This document shows, one piece after another, positions 41,336 through 50,989 of a DNA stretch of 50,989 bases (positions within the stretch are counted from its first letter, which is position 1; each line of letters begins with the position of its first letter). The notes beneath the pieces are model-generated. The model was not told the origin of the DNA and ran no database searches. It saw only the letters and a program-made list of their open reading frames with translations. The stretch is from NCBI GenBank assembly GCA_003427395.1, contig BFEA01000001.1, positions 3,021,721 through 3,072,709 of the forward strand, in the 5' to 3' direction. This stretch comes from Chara braunii. Taxonomy: Eukaryota; Streptophyta; Charophyceae; Charales; Characeae. Position numbers and translations under genes: made by a program.

Positions 41336-44300
41336 TTAGTCCCCCACATATACCTCCAGGGCCAGCGGGTGAGGGGGAAAGGGATCAAGGAAGTCCTGGG
41401 CGGGTTTCAGCTGTTCTGTGGGATCCACTTTTATCCAGTCCTTGAAGTGAAGCTGATAGTCGCGATCCCTTCCCCTTTCTCGTTCCTCTTCATGTCCGTC
41501 CTTCTGCGGCTGGTCCAATCTGTCTCCTGTCCAGCTTACCCTCGCGACCTAGCCCTCCCTCCTCCCCCCCAGCCAGTCCACACAAAACCGGGAGATAATT
41601 TTATCGATGTCCGTCTTGCTGTGCACCTGCTCCAGGTTGTCGTTTACAGTCTGCCATTGTGCCGTAATTTCGTGCTGGAAAAACAGCCGTATCTGCTTTG
41701 TGACTTCCCCCTCTTCCACCCTGGCCCCCTCCACTTCCCTGATACACCTCGTCCACCATATGGTCCAGAGAACAGTACGTCTACCCAGGGAGTACATGTT
41801 TGCTGCAAAGGTATTGTCCCGAAGCTGGGGGCAGTGCCCCAGCAAGATTGCCCTCCAGTCCCAAATCCATGGTAACCCTGGAACCATGTGTCGCCAGATC
41901 CTCTCCCACCATCGCCATAATAAGACGGCAGCCGGACATTGCAGGAAGATATGCTCAATTGTCTCGGGGCGCCTTTTTTCGGGGAAATTTTGGTGCCAAC
42001 TCGGCACCGTGGGAGCGCCCTTCCTTGCTGTTCAAGGTGCGTGTGGTCAACCAGCCAATCGTTTGTTGGCAGGCATCGATGGGCGATTTGCCATTGGAGA
42101 GTAAAGATTTTTGCCGGCCTTTTTTTATGCTCCTTGAACCATTGAATTGGTTTGAGCGTGCTTCTGTCTATATTGAGGTGGCGCTGTCATCTGTCCTCAA
42201 CCACGTCTCGCAGCGCACGCTTAGGTCTGAGCATTTGGTAGACCGACTTTGTTTTAAGAGCAGCCAAAGGCACTGCCTTTCCCTCGCCCTGTCCCATGCC
42301 TCGCCATGACCACCTCCATTCCTGGGGATCAAAGGGAAGGTTCTCAATTGGGGTCATTGGGTGATACACTCTTCCGCCTTTCTCTTCTTCTACCACCCTA
42401 ATGCGATAGACCTCCGATTTTCTTTTCCAGGTAAAAGGAAGGTTACTCCTTCGTAGCTGCCCTGTTCCTGTGACATTGTATATTTCAACCAGGACTTGAG
42501 CTCGGTCCGCTATGTGTACACGGCCTGCTTGTGATTCATGACCAGGAAACCACACCCAATCATCCACTTCCAATGTTGGGCTTTTTTTCAGCGTGGTGTA
42601 CCATTGGATGGGAAAGCTTTCAATAAGCCCCTCCATTGTTGAATCTATTGAATGGCAATAGCGCAAACATTTTTTCATGCTTTCAACACTTTTCCAATCC
42701 CCACTTGCCCCATCCCAGAGGTCCCCCACCCTTAACACCCCATGTTTCACCCAAGTTCTCCATGGAGAGTCTGAGTTGTTCCTCACCTGGCCGAGGGAGT
42801 CTGTGATTAGTCTATTGCCAAACAAGGGTTGTCTGATTATCTCCTCCCATCTGTCCGGCGCACGACGATCGGGGCATGGGAGCCTCCTCCACGTACTGAG
42901 AAGGCGTATCCAATGCTCGTCAACTGGGTCACCGTTCTTATATTTCCTGGGGAGTCTCCAGTATCTGTCCTCAAGCCAAGTGAGGGGGTCAATTTCAGGC
43001 GAGGCCTCCAGAGCCAGCGCCGCAATTTGCCTCAGGGCCAGGGGAACCCAGGGGGAGGAGGTCTCGAAGATGATATGTTGGATTCAGTGGAGGCTCAGGG
43101 CCTGGAACTGTGTAGAGGGGTCTACTATCCCAAGGCCCCCTCCAGCCTTGGGCTGAATGACCGAGTCCCACGCTACCCGGCTAATGGCGTGAGTATTGCT
43201 GCTATCCCCTCTCCAAAGGAAGACCGCCAGTTGTTGCTTGAGCGTCCTGAGCCCCCCTTTACTCAAGGGCCATAGGATGGCTTTATACCAGAGAGTGGCG
43301 AGCACGACATTGTTAATGACCAGGGCTCGCCCAAAAATAGAGGTATGCTTGTGGTTCCACTTTGCTAGCTTGGTCTGAGCCGGTGTAGAGAGCCACTCGT
43401 CGTTTGTGACGGGTTTCCCTTTTGTCGTGATTGACGCACCCAGGACCCTGAGGAGATCGTCCGGGGGGAGCCAGGTAATACTTGGGCTTTCTGGCGGCCT
43501 GCCCCCCTGGTGGTGCAACCACCAGCCCACCGTTTTCTGCCCCCAGTTGACAGTCATGTCTGAGACGTTGCCAAAACGGTTCATAAGCGCTTGGATTTCT
43601 TCCATGTTTTGTGTGTTTGCTTCGACCATAATAGTAAGGTCATGCGCAAACAGGGAGCAGATGAGAACCGCTTCCTAAGGGATATCAGCGATCCGGATAC
43701 GAGTGAGGTCTTTGTTCTGTCTTAAATTAGCAGAGAGAGCCTCCATAATGACTAAGAAGAGATAAGGGGCAATGGGGTCTCCTTGCCTGACCGACCGTTG
43801 GAGCTCAAAGGGGGGTGCCACCTGTCCATTTACTTGCATACACGTGGTGGCGTTTTTATGCAGAATGCTCATCCATCGCCTGAAGGACGGCCCAAAATTC
43901 ATTTTTTCCAAACACTTGTCCAGAAAAACCCAGTCCACGTGGTCATATGTCTTTTCAAAGTCGATGAAGACTACTGCAGCGTTTGCCCGGTGTCTTCGTG
44001 CCAGGCAGACGATTTCATTTACAAGCAGGATGTTTTCTTGTATATTCCTGCCGGTCATGAACCCTGTCTGGGCCGGGTGGATCACATCTGCCAGTATGCT
44101 GGCCATGCGGTTTGCCAAGGCTTTAGAGAGGATTTTGTAGACTACTGTAAGGAGGGTAATTGGTTTGTAGTTCCTTATGTTCATTTCATCCCCTTTCTTA
44201 TACAGCAGAGTCAACACCCCTTTCCCCACCACTTCCCCCATTTCCCCATCCTCCCAGATCTTTTGATAGAAATCCCACAGATCGGTGCTCAACTCTGGCC

Positions 44301-44640
44301 ACATTGTTTCCCAGAATTCTTTGGGGAAGCCGTCAATGCCAGGCGTTTTCTCTTCCCTCATCCCAAGCAATGCTGCCCATATCTCGTCCTTTGTCAGGGG
44401 GCGCTCCAGTTGATCGTGTTGTGTCTGGGACAGGTGCTTATCCATAGGGACCAGGAATTCCTCCAGTTCTCTCATCCATGCCCCTTCTCTCGGGGCCAGG
44501 ATTTGGGATGTGTATAGTTGTTTAAAGAATCTTCGTGTGATTAGAGTGCAGTGCGCGATATTTGTTGCTATAGTTTCGTCCCTGCTATCCTGATCATATA
44601 ATGCCTCGATTATCATGCGTCTCGCCCGGGCTGTCGCCAT
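41336..44640 (-). pseudogene. LINE-3 ORF2: reverse transcriptase (catalytic Asp to His) and zf-RVT
   Basis: 44640-43675 is one open frame covering RT fingers and palm: GIDGFPKEFWE, LTLLYKKGDE, YKPITLLTVVYKI, FIDFEKTYDHVDW, LQRSVRQGDPIAPYL. It ends at TAG (43677-43675). Ten codons on, the catalytic box reads FAHD (43650-43639) where LINE-2 has FADD, so the first catalytic Asp is His. 43629-43084 continues through the thumb; 43083-42187 (two pieces) covers the connection with WVKHGVLRVGDLWD. 42007-41549 has the zf-RVT end RPETIEHIFLQCP with the Cys kept. The C-terminus reaches about 41336. Both the stop and the active-site change make the RT inactive. Confidence 0.88.
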
Positions 44641-45634
44641 ATCACCTCTTCCTCTAACAACGTTCTCTTTGCCCTTACCCACACTAGCACCGTTCTCAAC
44701 CAAGTGTCGAGAGCCTCATTCTCCTTATCGCCCGAGAAGGTCGAGGGTGGTTTCAGGGGAGTCTTGGGGTACCAAGGCTGCCATTGTCCCGCTGGCGAGA
44801 CCGGCTGTTGTGTAGCTCCAGCCGCCGGACCTGAAGATGAAGAAGCAACATTTTGTGCTATTGCTGCTGAAGTACCGCTTGGTGAACTGCTAAACTGAGA
44901 TGTAGTGGGACTTGTCATCACCGGTTAGGAGATCGGTGATGGAAAAGCTGAAGGTCGGAAACCAGGCCCGCCTGTTGGAGATGTGAAAGCCCTTCCCATC
45001 CCTTGCACGACACTCAATATCTAGTCAAGAGTATTCTGGATTGCATCCAGTTTTTTGTCCATGTAAGCATGCATGGACAGTATACCTGCCTTGAGGATTC
45101 TACCTGTTTCATCAAGGACAACGTCATCTAACCCTTCTACTGCAACTTTGTCTGCCCTCCTACTCTCTAATCTAGCTTTCCTAGTTCGAATCTCTGTTTC
45201 TCTTTTAGTAGCTTCTCTAAGTTCCACTCTAATCGTAAGCGGATAAACTCCACCTATTGGAGTTCAATGCCCTCTCTAGTGCGTGGAGGTGGCGAGCTAT
45301 ACTGTGAGCTCGCCATCTCACTTGAAGAACTGCTTGATCCTACTCCACTAGACGTGGACTGCGAGCTGGTCGACATACCTAATGACTGCTGACCTGAAGA
45401 GGTTGCTGCAAATGTAGCCATCGTTACGGTGCTAGCCGGTGCTGTTGCTAACACTTGTTTTGCAGTTGTTTTTGCCTCTCTAGCAGTCTCTAGATGCCTG
45501 GCCCTTGTTTCGGCCCTGAACCTTCTCTCATACCCTAGTTGTAGAACTTGAAACACTACAGGTATCCTTCGTGTATCCCGTCGTGTTTGCCTTTTGTCGT
45601 CAGTTGTGCCTTCACCACTATGTGAACCGCTCAT
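44641..45634 (-). pseudogene. Element D gag, 5' part
   Basis: Start chosen at 45634 (ATG, MSGSHSGEGTTDD). The N-terminus is Thr/Ser-rich with a Glu/Arg-rich helix, then frames change to the coiled-coil-like segment 45227-45021 (RKARLESRRADK) and to 44921-44641 (PLKPPSTFSGDKENEALDTW, then VWVRAKRTLLEEEV), a typical gypsy capsid start with FSGD and a Trp-Leu pair. The frame runs straight into LINE-3 and resumes at 40770. A stop near 45020 and frameshifts show decay. Confidence 0.75.
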
Positions 45635-46885
45635 CAGCTAAGCAGACACCGTCTGCACCATTGCCCTCACTGAGGCCTACCACAACATGTGTCTGACCAG
45701 GTTGAAAAAAAATCAAAATAGATTAATATCCGGCAAGTCACCTAGGTTATAGTTCAAGCGGTATCAACAAGATATACATAGACTGTACACATGATCTACT
45801 CCTACTCTGACTAGTTTCACTGACAACATCTTCAATGAGAACTGGCTATGGCAGAACACTACAATAACTACAGTTATAATGTAAGTTGTTTGTTAGGTGT
45901 CAGCAGTCTGTCCACCAACTAATCAAAATAAAAAAAAATCATATGAGCATATGTATACCCAATGGAAATAGTTGTGTCTATAGTTGAGCACCAATTGGAA
46001 TCTTCCTTCCCCTGTATCCAACGAACCTGTCCGCATCATCAAGCAGCCGTGACTAAGGTGTGCATTAACGACCCACCCCTGTCCCTAGGAACTTGCTTAT
46101 GACTAAAACTGCCCTTTATTTACCCTCGAGTGCAACCAGCCCTACGCCTGACTGATCTGGCTGATCAAGAGGCATTTTAAGGACAACCCCCAAGGTCCTC
46201 ATGAATTGTTTAACGTCACGAACAGGACGATGATCACAACCAACGTTCAGATCAGATCCCTGCTAGAAATATTTATAGACGGTCTGGTGAGCGTCTGCAA
46301 AGGACTGGTCAGTCCACGTCTCCTCTACTGGCGCAGCAAAGAGCTTCATAGGACAAAGCAGCATGGTTTGCGTGTACTACTGCCATGGGTTGGGATGGTG
46401 ACCGTGACCCGTGCTTCAACCAGGGCCTTCAGAGGCACCGCCCTCTCCTGCCAGATGCGCCACCGGGAGAAATGTCGTCTCTCAAGATAGATCTCTCACG
46501 ACTCCTTACTTAAACGAGGACACTCAAGGTTGGTCTCACTTCCTCACGGTAAGAACAGACTGAGAGGGAAGATAAGGTAAGGGAACAACGTACCTGGAGA
46601 TAGTTGCCCCCAACCACAAATTTCTCATCCGTCGTAGCCTCGGTACCAGCCACAACGCAATGCAGTGCCACCTCAGCCAAAACGCCACATCAGCATGCTC
46701 TCATCATCACACATACATCCGCTGTTGCCACAGCTGCCACTCTGTCGCCACAGCCTTCCAGCGAACTCACCCCTCTACCTGGGTGTCGCTAATCAAGGGC
46801 GCCAAAGTATCCTTATTGCACAGAAGCATCGTCAGCACACCAAGTAACAATGTCACCAGCGCCAGGTAATGGCAAACTTGAACCA
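45635..46885 (-). other. Leader region of element D between primer site and gag; no gene
   Basis: About 1.25 kb, long for a gypsy leader. Contains GCCACCTCAGCC and GCCACATCAGCA (46667-46698, + strand), like the element A minisatellite. AT-rich around 45900-45950. Confidence 0.45.
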
Positions 46886-46897
46886 GTTCCGATACCA
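46886..46897 (-). other. Primer-binding site of element D
   Basis: Minus strand TGGTATCGGAAC matches 10 of 12 bases of the initiator-Met tRNA complement TGGTATCAGAGC, and is followed by TGG as in plant elements. It is three bases from a TTGCA end that would close the LTR at 46901. Confidence 0.6.
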
Positions 46898-46900
46898 AAT

Positions 46901-47400
46901 TGCAAGGAATATGAGCGAGAGCGATAAACAGAAAACCAAGTTGCAAAATCATGCAAAAGTCCAGATAGTCATGCACCAAGCACAAAGCTCAAATGCACCA
47001 AGATTGCATCCAAATAAAATTTGATACAATCAACTCGTGAGCCAATTTCGAAGCCCTAAGGCAACACCAACACAGTATCCAATGTCGCTCCTATTGTATG
47101 GCGCCCGACGCCCAGCCTACTCTACTCAGCCTATCTAACCTATCTACATTCGTGCAATAGGCTCACTTCGCCGTCATAGACCAATGTAGATGACCTCAAT
47201 ACCAATGCCGACCTCCCACATACACCAGGTACGTTCTCTTGTCTCCCCTCATCAGACCCTGTCCACCCACTCATGCATCTCCTTCCTGAAGACCATCATC
47301 GCCCATCACCTGTCCGCGCCCCGACAGCCTGGCTATGACCTCTAAGCGCCGCACTGCCCTGCAGCGCCCGTCTTCACCTCATAGCGCCCGCTTGCGCCCC
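46901..47400 (-). repeat. Probable 5' LTR of element D (outer end not placed)
   Basis: Begins (inner end) at TGCAAGG on the + strand, i.e. CCTTGCA on the sense strand, next to the primer site. Non-coding. The outer end could not be located without the 3' LTR; 47400 is arbitrary. Confidence 0.4.
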
Positions 47401-48510
47401 GGCCAGCAGTGCTAATGCAGACACTTGCGCAGCGTCGCAGCAGCGTGTCCACATTGCCTGCCTAGGCCAGAATGCCTTCCCCTGGCTAGCCTCCTCCCCA
47501 TATGGGAGTAGCTGCCCTGCTGGGCTGCCTGGGCCTGGCCGAGGAAGTTTCCAGTAGCTTCTTCTCGTGCCCCAGTGTCTGCACCGAGGCCCATTCCTAC
47601 AGTTAAGGGCATGGGCCCTCTTCAGTTGGGCACTTGTGATGACAATCCTGCATTCTCATTGGCCCGCGACCACTTTGTGATGTGTCGGCCTCACACTGCG
47701 TGTGCCCAGGGCGCAACCACCTGCGTCCTGGGCTCAACTGCTTGATGCAGTTGCTGCTTCTAGAAAGAGCCAGAGAGAGGCCCAGGTTGCACTTCAACCA
47801 ACTGGCGTGCAGCAGAGGTTGACATTGGGTGGCCATGACCCGACCCGACCGTACCCAGCCGTACCCGACAATTCTGGACGGGTGCGGGTATGGCATGATT
47901 AGTACGCACCGGGGCAGCTGGGTCTGAAAATCTGAGGGGCGGATATGGCCGGGGCAGAAAACTGTAGGGTGGGTGGGGCTGGGTGTTGACACAGTGCCTG
48001 GACGGTTACAACCGGGCAAAGGTTTGCCCTGGTTCCGGGTACGGATGGGTAGAGGTTTCGCGTGGGTGACCCGAGGCCTGTAGGCATACTAGGCATATTA
48101 GGTAAGCCTAGGTAGTATTAGGGTCAGGCCTGACCCTTTTTCTTCACTTGGAAATAGTGGTACTAGTGGGGTGTGCCCCTAGTATAAATTTGTCTCTGGC
48201 CATCTGTCGTTCATCTTACGGATGAGGTAGTACTAGGGCCAGGCCGTACTATTAATTCAGCCTGGCCCCAGTCGTTTCATCTTAGGGAATACGGCATTCA
48301 CTTATAACGTCTGGCCATAATTGTGGTCAGATCCATCGAAATGTACTCGTAGTTGCGGCCAACTGTAAACAAGAAAGTATCCCTGTGAGTATCCCCAACC
48401 ACTGACCCATTGCCGCCACCCAAATTCGAAGTGGAGATCTGTGGATGGAAGCTAAAGAATCCGACATGCAAAGGCCTAAGTTTAAAATAAAGATAAAAAC
48501 TAATCCTGGG
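47401..48510. other. No gene; scattered GGGT-rich sequence
   Basis: GC-rich to 48080, with CCCGACCCGACCGTACCCAG and GGGTGCGGGTA-type motifs at 47838-47960 and 48000-48070. No open frame looks coding. Two related blocks, GTAGTATTAGGGTCAGGCC (48111) and GTAGTACTAGGGCCAGGCC (48227), repeat 116 bp apart. Confidence 0.45.
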
Positions 48511-48514
48511 TGGA

Positions 48515-48785
48515 AAATTTTGGAAACAGGTACGGCTGGGCACGGGTGGATAGATACTCAGTTCGGGTCCGGCTGGATGTGGATGAACAAAAAATTGGTC
48601 TGGGTGTGGCTGGGTATGGGTAGACAATTTTTAAATCACCCCGGGTGGGCTGGATACAGGAAGAAGAAACAAAAAATTAGCGTGGGTGGGCTGGGTCTGG
48701 GTCAGAAAAATTGTGTTTACGTGGGTCCGGCTAGATATGACACATTAAGGTTTGGGCTGGGTCGGATATGGGTAGTGAAAAAAAT
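48515..48785. repeat. About 40-bp G-rich minisatellite, roughly seven degenerate units
   Basis: Units start near 48520, 48559, 48597, 48639, 48679, 48719 and 48750 and follow GTGGGTSYGGCTGGRTATG then GGTAGA and an A/T-rich end (AAAAAATTG). The GGGT and GGCTGGGT runs could form G-quadruplexes. Confidence 0.7.
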
Positions 48786-49299
48786 GGTTTTGCGACCTCT
48801 GGCGTGCAACAACTGTTTGATACCAACATTGGAAAGTGCTGAATATTCAGGCCCGCCTTCTCTTAGGGCGGGCACGAGGCTTGCTAGGGGCCACAGTCCA
48901 GAACATGTGCATGTCGGCAAGGGCCCCCTGAGGACACATTTCTCACACTTGGTGTCAATTGGTGAGTGGTGCGGCCATAAGCCATTTTGGTGAGTTTTCA
49001 CCCATTTTGGAATTAGTGGGAACTCACTAACGAATTTGCAGTTTGGTAAGTGGTGCGGCAAGCCCCTGTGTCCCATCCGGGCATTGTCCCTTGAGTCTGC
49101 TCCTTGTCCTGTGCTTGGCTTTCTCCCTCCCCTGGCCCCTGCACCATGAATGTCTCACTGCTTTGATTTCGCCACTGTTATTTTTGACCCTCAGAGGTGG
49201 GAACCAGGAACAATCAAAGGTATGGCTCGTGAAGGTGTCAAAAAATGGAAGAAAATAGGGTTGAGCTAGCAGAGCGTAAGCTGGGGGGTGTATATCCTT
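48786..49299. other. No recognised gene
   Basis: Ordinary sequence. ATTGGTGAGTGGTGCGGC (48958) and TTGGTAAGTGGTGCGGC (49043) are similar short blocks 85 bp apart. Confidence 0.4.
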
Positions 49300-49640
49300 G
49301 AGAGCGCAGGGGTGGATATGAGGGTTTGCTCTACTCTGGGGCTGGGGCTGATCTTTGGGGTGCGGATCAACCCAGTGGGGGCAGATAGAGACAAGGTGTG
49401 CTGTTTTAGGGGCTATCCCACTTGAAGAGGCGGGGGACGGAGGGAATGGGGGAAGTACTGTTCTGCGGGGGCATACTTTAGGGGGAAATGTATGCCTGTG
49501 AGGGAGCGGGGGTGACCGATTAGGGGGTTGGGGCCGATGAGGAGAAGAATGGCTCCTCTCAGTGGGGGCAGTTCACAGATAGGGGGGACATTTTTCCTTG
49601 GGGGGAAGGGGGTGATTTTCAGAGGCTATGCTGTGAATCC
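49300..49640. repeat. G-rich imperfect tandem repeat, about 190-210 bp period
   Basis: AGTGGGGGCAG followed by AGATAG at 49374 and 49560, each preceded by GGGGCTGGGGCTGAT or GGGGTTGGGGCCGAT and followed by TTTTAGGGGCTAT or TTTCAGAGGCTAT. Many runs of four to six G's. No reliable coding frame. Confidence 0.6.
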
Positions 49641-49699
49641 CCTTTATCCTGCAGTCTTTCGTTATCTGCTGGAATGGGGGGTAGCCTGTAACAAGCCGA

Positions 49700-50385
49700 G
49701 TCCCATACCTCTCAGCTTTTCGCACCCTTCGGGTTGGCCTCGAAGGAAAGCCCCGAAGTATGAAACTCGGCCTTGTCCAACTAAGCGGGGGTCTGCACTT
49801 TATAATTTTGTACGATTGTATGTAATTGCGTGTCTGTCCTTGCACAGGCGGGAATTTAGAGTACTGCATCCGAATAACGGCCGCGCTGAATAAAAACGGT
49901 TACAAAAAACAGTTGGGAGTTCTTCTTTTCTTCTTTTCGTTTCGATCTTGAAGTCACGCACATAGTCATTTGCACATGCAAACTCGTTTCCCACCCATGC
50001 ACACGCGCCAACTTCCTCTTCTTGCTCTACGGCTGTTCTCCCGCTCATCTTCTCGACTTCCTTCTTCGTCTCAGAGATCGGTGATTGGTCGGAGGCTGGG
50101 CTGGACGGATCGCGCCGTAAGAACTCAATGCGTGCGTGGCTCGGCGGCCAATCCAATCTCCGCAAAAGTCCCGATCCTCCGGTACCCTCTTCTCTACCCC
50201 TTCGTCTTGCGGAACAAATGATTGGAAGTTAGTTGGACTGGTTGGATCAAGCATCTGAGCGCATCTGCACGCGTGGCTTGAACGACCATCCCAATTATTT
50301 GAGAAATTGATCCTCCCGCCTTCTTCAACGTTCTGTAATGTTCCTTCCCTTTGTCCTCCTCACCTACCACCGCTTGCCGATGTGA
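49700..50385 (+). repeat. Dispersed repeat, copy 2 (partner at 7640-8220)
   Basis: Shares the ordered blocks described for 7640-8220: CACCCTTCGGGTT then CCCCGAAGTA, AACTCGTTTCCCACCCATGC, GATTGGTCGGAGGCTGG and GGATC, CCCGATCCTCC, CAATTATTTGAGAAATTGAT with CCTTCTTCAACG. The 50005-50170 part is locally repetitive with 50170-50260 (GATTGG, GGCTGG or GACTGG, GGATC). Confidence 0.55.
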
Positions 50386-50399
50386 CGGTATGAACGTCG

Positions 50400-50443
50400 T
50401 GAACGAGCCATGAGGTCAGCTGCGCGGTTAGAGACTTACCTGT

Positions 50444-50524
<81 letters not shown>

Positions 50525-50910
50525 ACAAAAAAAAGGTGTGGCAATATAGATTCTCATGTTCTAGTGGTAGATTCATTCGATTTTGCTCATCCTATCGATG
50601 GAAGTAGTGTGAGGCAGGCCTCGGGGTTGGAGACTTAAAAAAAAAAAAAAAAAGGTGTGGCAGTGTAGATTTCCATGTTCTAGCGGCAGATTTATTCGAT
50701 TTTGTTCAACCTATCGATGGAAGTACCGTGAGGCCAACTGGGGGGTTGGAGACTTAAAAAAAATAAAAATTGTGGCAGTTTAGATTTTCATGTTCTAGTG
50801 GTAGATTCATTCGATTTTGCTCATCCTATTGATGGAAGTAGCGTGAGGCCAGCGGCGTGGTTGGAGATTTACCTGTTGGCCGGTGCGTTGCTCATCCTAT
50901 CGATGGAAAA
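50400..50910. repeat. Tandem array of ~117-bp units ending in A runs, tRNA-like core
   Basis: Units start at 50535, 50654 and about 50770 (spacing 119 and 116), with partial copies at 50400-50445 and 50880-50910. Each reads GGTGTGGCA, TAGATT, CATGTTCTAGTGGTAGATT, ATTCGATTTTG, CTATCGATGGAAGTA, GTGAGGC, GGTTGGAGACTTA then an A run. TTCTAGTGGTAGATTC resembles a tRNA A-box/D-arm (Gly or Glu type) and ATTCGATTTT a weak B box. Confidence 0.85.
50449..50521. repeat. (CT)n microsatellite
   Basis: CT repeat with a single CCC interruption at 50487-50489; inserted between a partial unit and the first full unit of the 117-bp array. Confidence 0.97.

Positions 50911-50989
<79 letters not shown>
50911..50989. 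repeat. (CT)n microsatellite reaching the window end
   Basis: CT repeat with one TTT interruption near 50932. The contig or window may end here because of the repeat. Confidence 0.97.

Larger units (their letters stand above)
40771..44640 (-). mobile_element. LINE-3: 5'-truncated L1-like element inserted in gag of element D
   Basis: Minus-strand copy with 3' poly(A) seen as 33 T's at 40771-40803. It lacks ORF1 and endonuclease; its 5' end is at 44640, just upstream of RT. The flanking gag frame is continuous across it, with at most a 3-bp duplication (ATC at 40768-40770 and 44641-44643). Same family as LINE-2 by ORF2 and 3' UTR similarity. Confidence 0.88.
39130..46900 (-). mobile_element. 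Gypsy element D (minus strand), split by two later insertions
   Basis: Read from high to low coordinates: LTR-like (above 46900), primer-binding site 46897-46886, leader, gag 45634-44641, LINE-3 inserted at 44640-40771, gag resumed 40770-39891, a 329-bp hairpin element at 39882-39554, and a gag C-terminal or linker region to about 39130. No protease, RT or integrase was recognised further down, so the pol region is lost or beyond recognition. At both insertion junctions the interrupted reading frame can be followed across, which makes the nesting order clear: D is oldest. Confidence 0.78.

Overview
The window looks like a gene-poor stretch of a repeat-rich nuclear genome of a green plant or charophyte alga. 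Plant-type Ty3/gypsy polyproteins carry a chromodomain-like C-terminus, and L1-like LINEs have a DUF4283-type ORF1 and a zf-RVT C-terminus. The gag and LINE sequences resemble what I remember of Chara braunii; that species guess is inference. I found no intact host gene, no rRNA and no convincing functional tRNA. Nearly everything that can be read as protein is a decayed retrotransposon.

Layout. 1-6740: Ty3/gypsy element A (+): minisatellite leader, gag, protease, RT, RNase H, integrase, chromodomain-like tail and LTR-like 3' end, broken by stops and frameshifts. 6820-7629: an endonuclease piece of a LINE. 7640-8220: a dispersed repeat seen again at 49700-50385. 8697-18034: a long L1-like LINE (LINE-2, +) with poly(A) and a 15/16 flanking repeat. 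18051-22195: no recognisable gene. 22240-23810: 3' part of another LINE family (-). 24600-25550: a cluster of tRNA-like (SINE-type) sequences. 26060-31700: gypsy gag remnants around a large block of simple sequence (CGTACG, CTGT, CA and AT repeats) and two hairpin elements. 34159-36950: gypsy element C (+), RT to integrase, starting abruptly at a (GA)n tract. 39130-46900: gypsy element D (-), whose gag is split by a 5'-truncated LINE (LINE-3, 40771-44640) and, further on, by a 329-bp hairpin element (39554-39882) with an 8-bp target duplication. 47400-50989: minisatellites, G-rich repeats, the second dispersed-repeat copy, a tandem array of ~117-bp units, and (CT)n to the window end.

Two places are sequencing artefacts rather than biology. 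A 19-bp Tn5/Nextera mosaic end with a 59-bp duplication sits inside the integrase of element A (4657-4793). A complete 38-bp Nextera mate-pair junction joined to a foreign LINE fragment sits inside a CA repeat beside an NN gap (29769-29942). A third uncertain base (N) lies in (GA)n at 34102.

The most interesting structures are the hairpin-bearing miniature element family (three copies), the nested insertions whose empty sites can be inferred to the base, the tRNA-like cluster, and the recurrent TGCCACGTCA-type minisatellites near gypsy leaders. I found no evidence for a new enzymatic or defence system.
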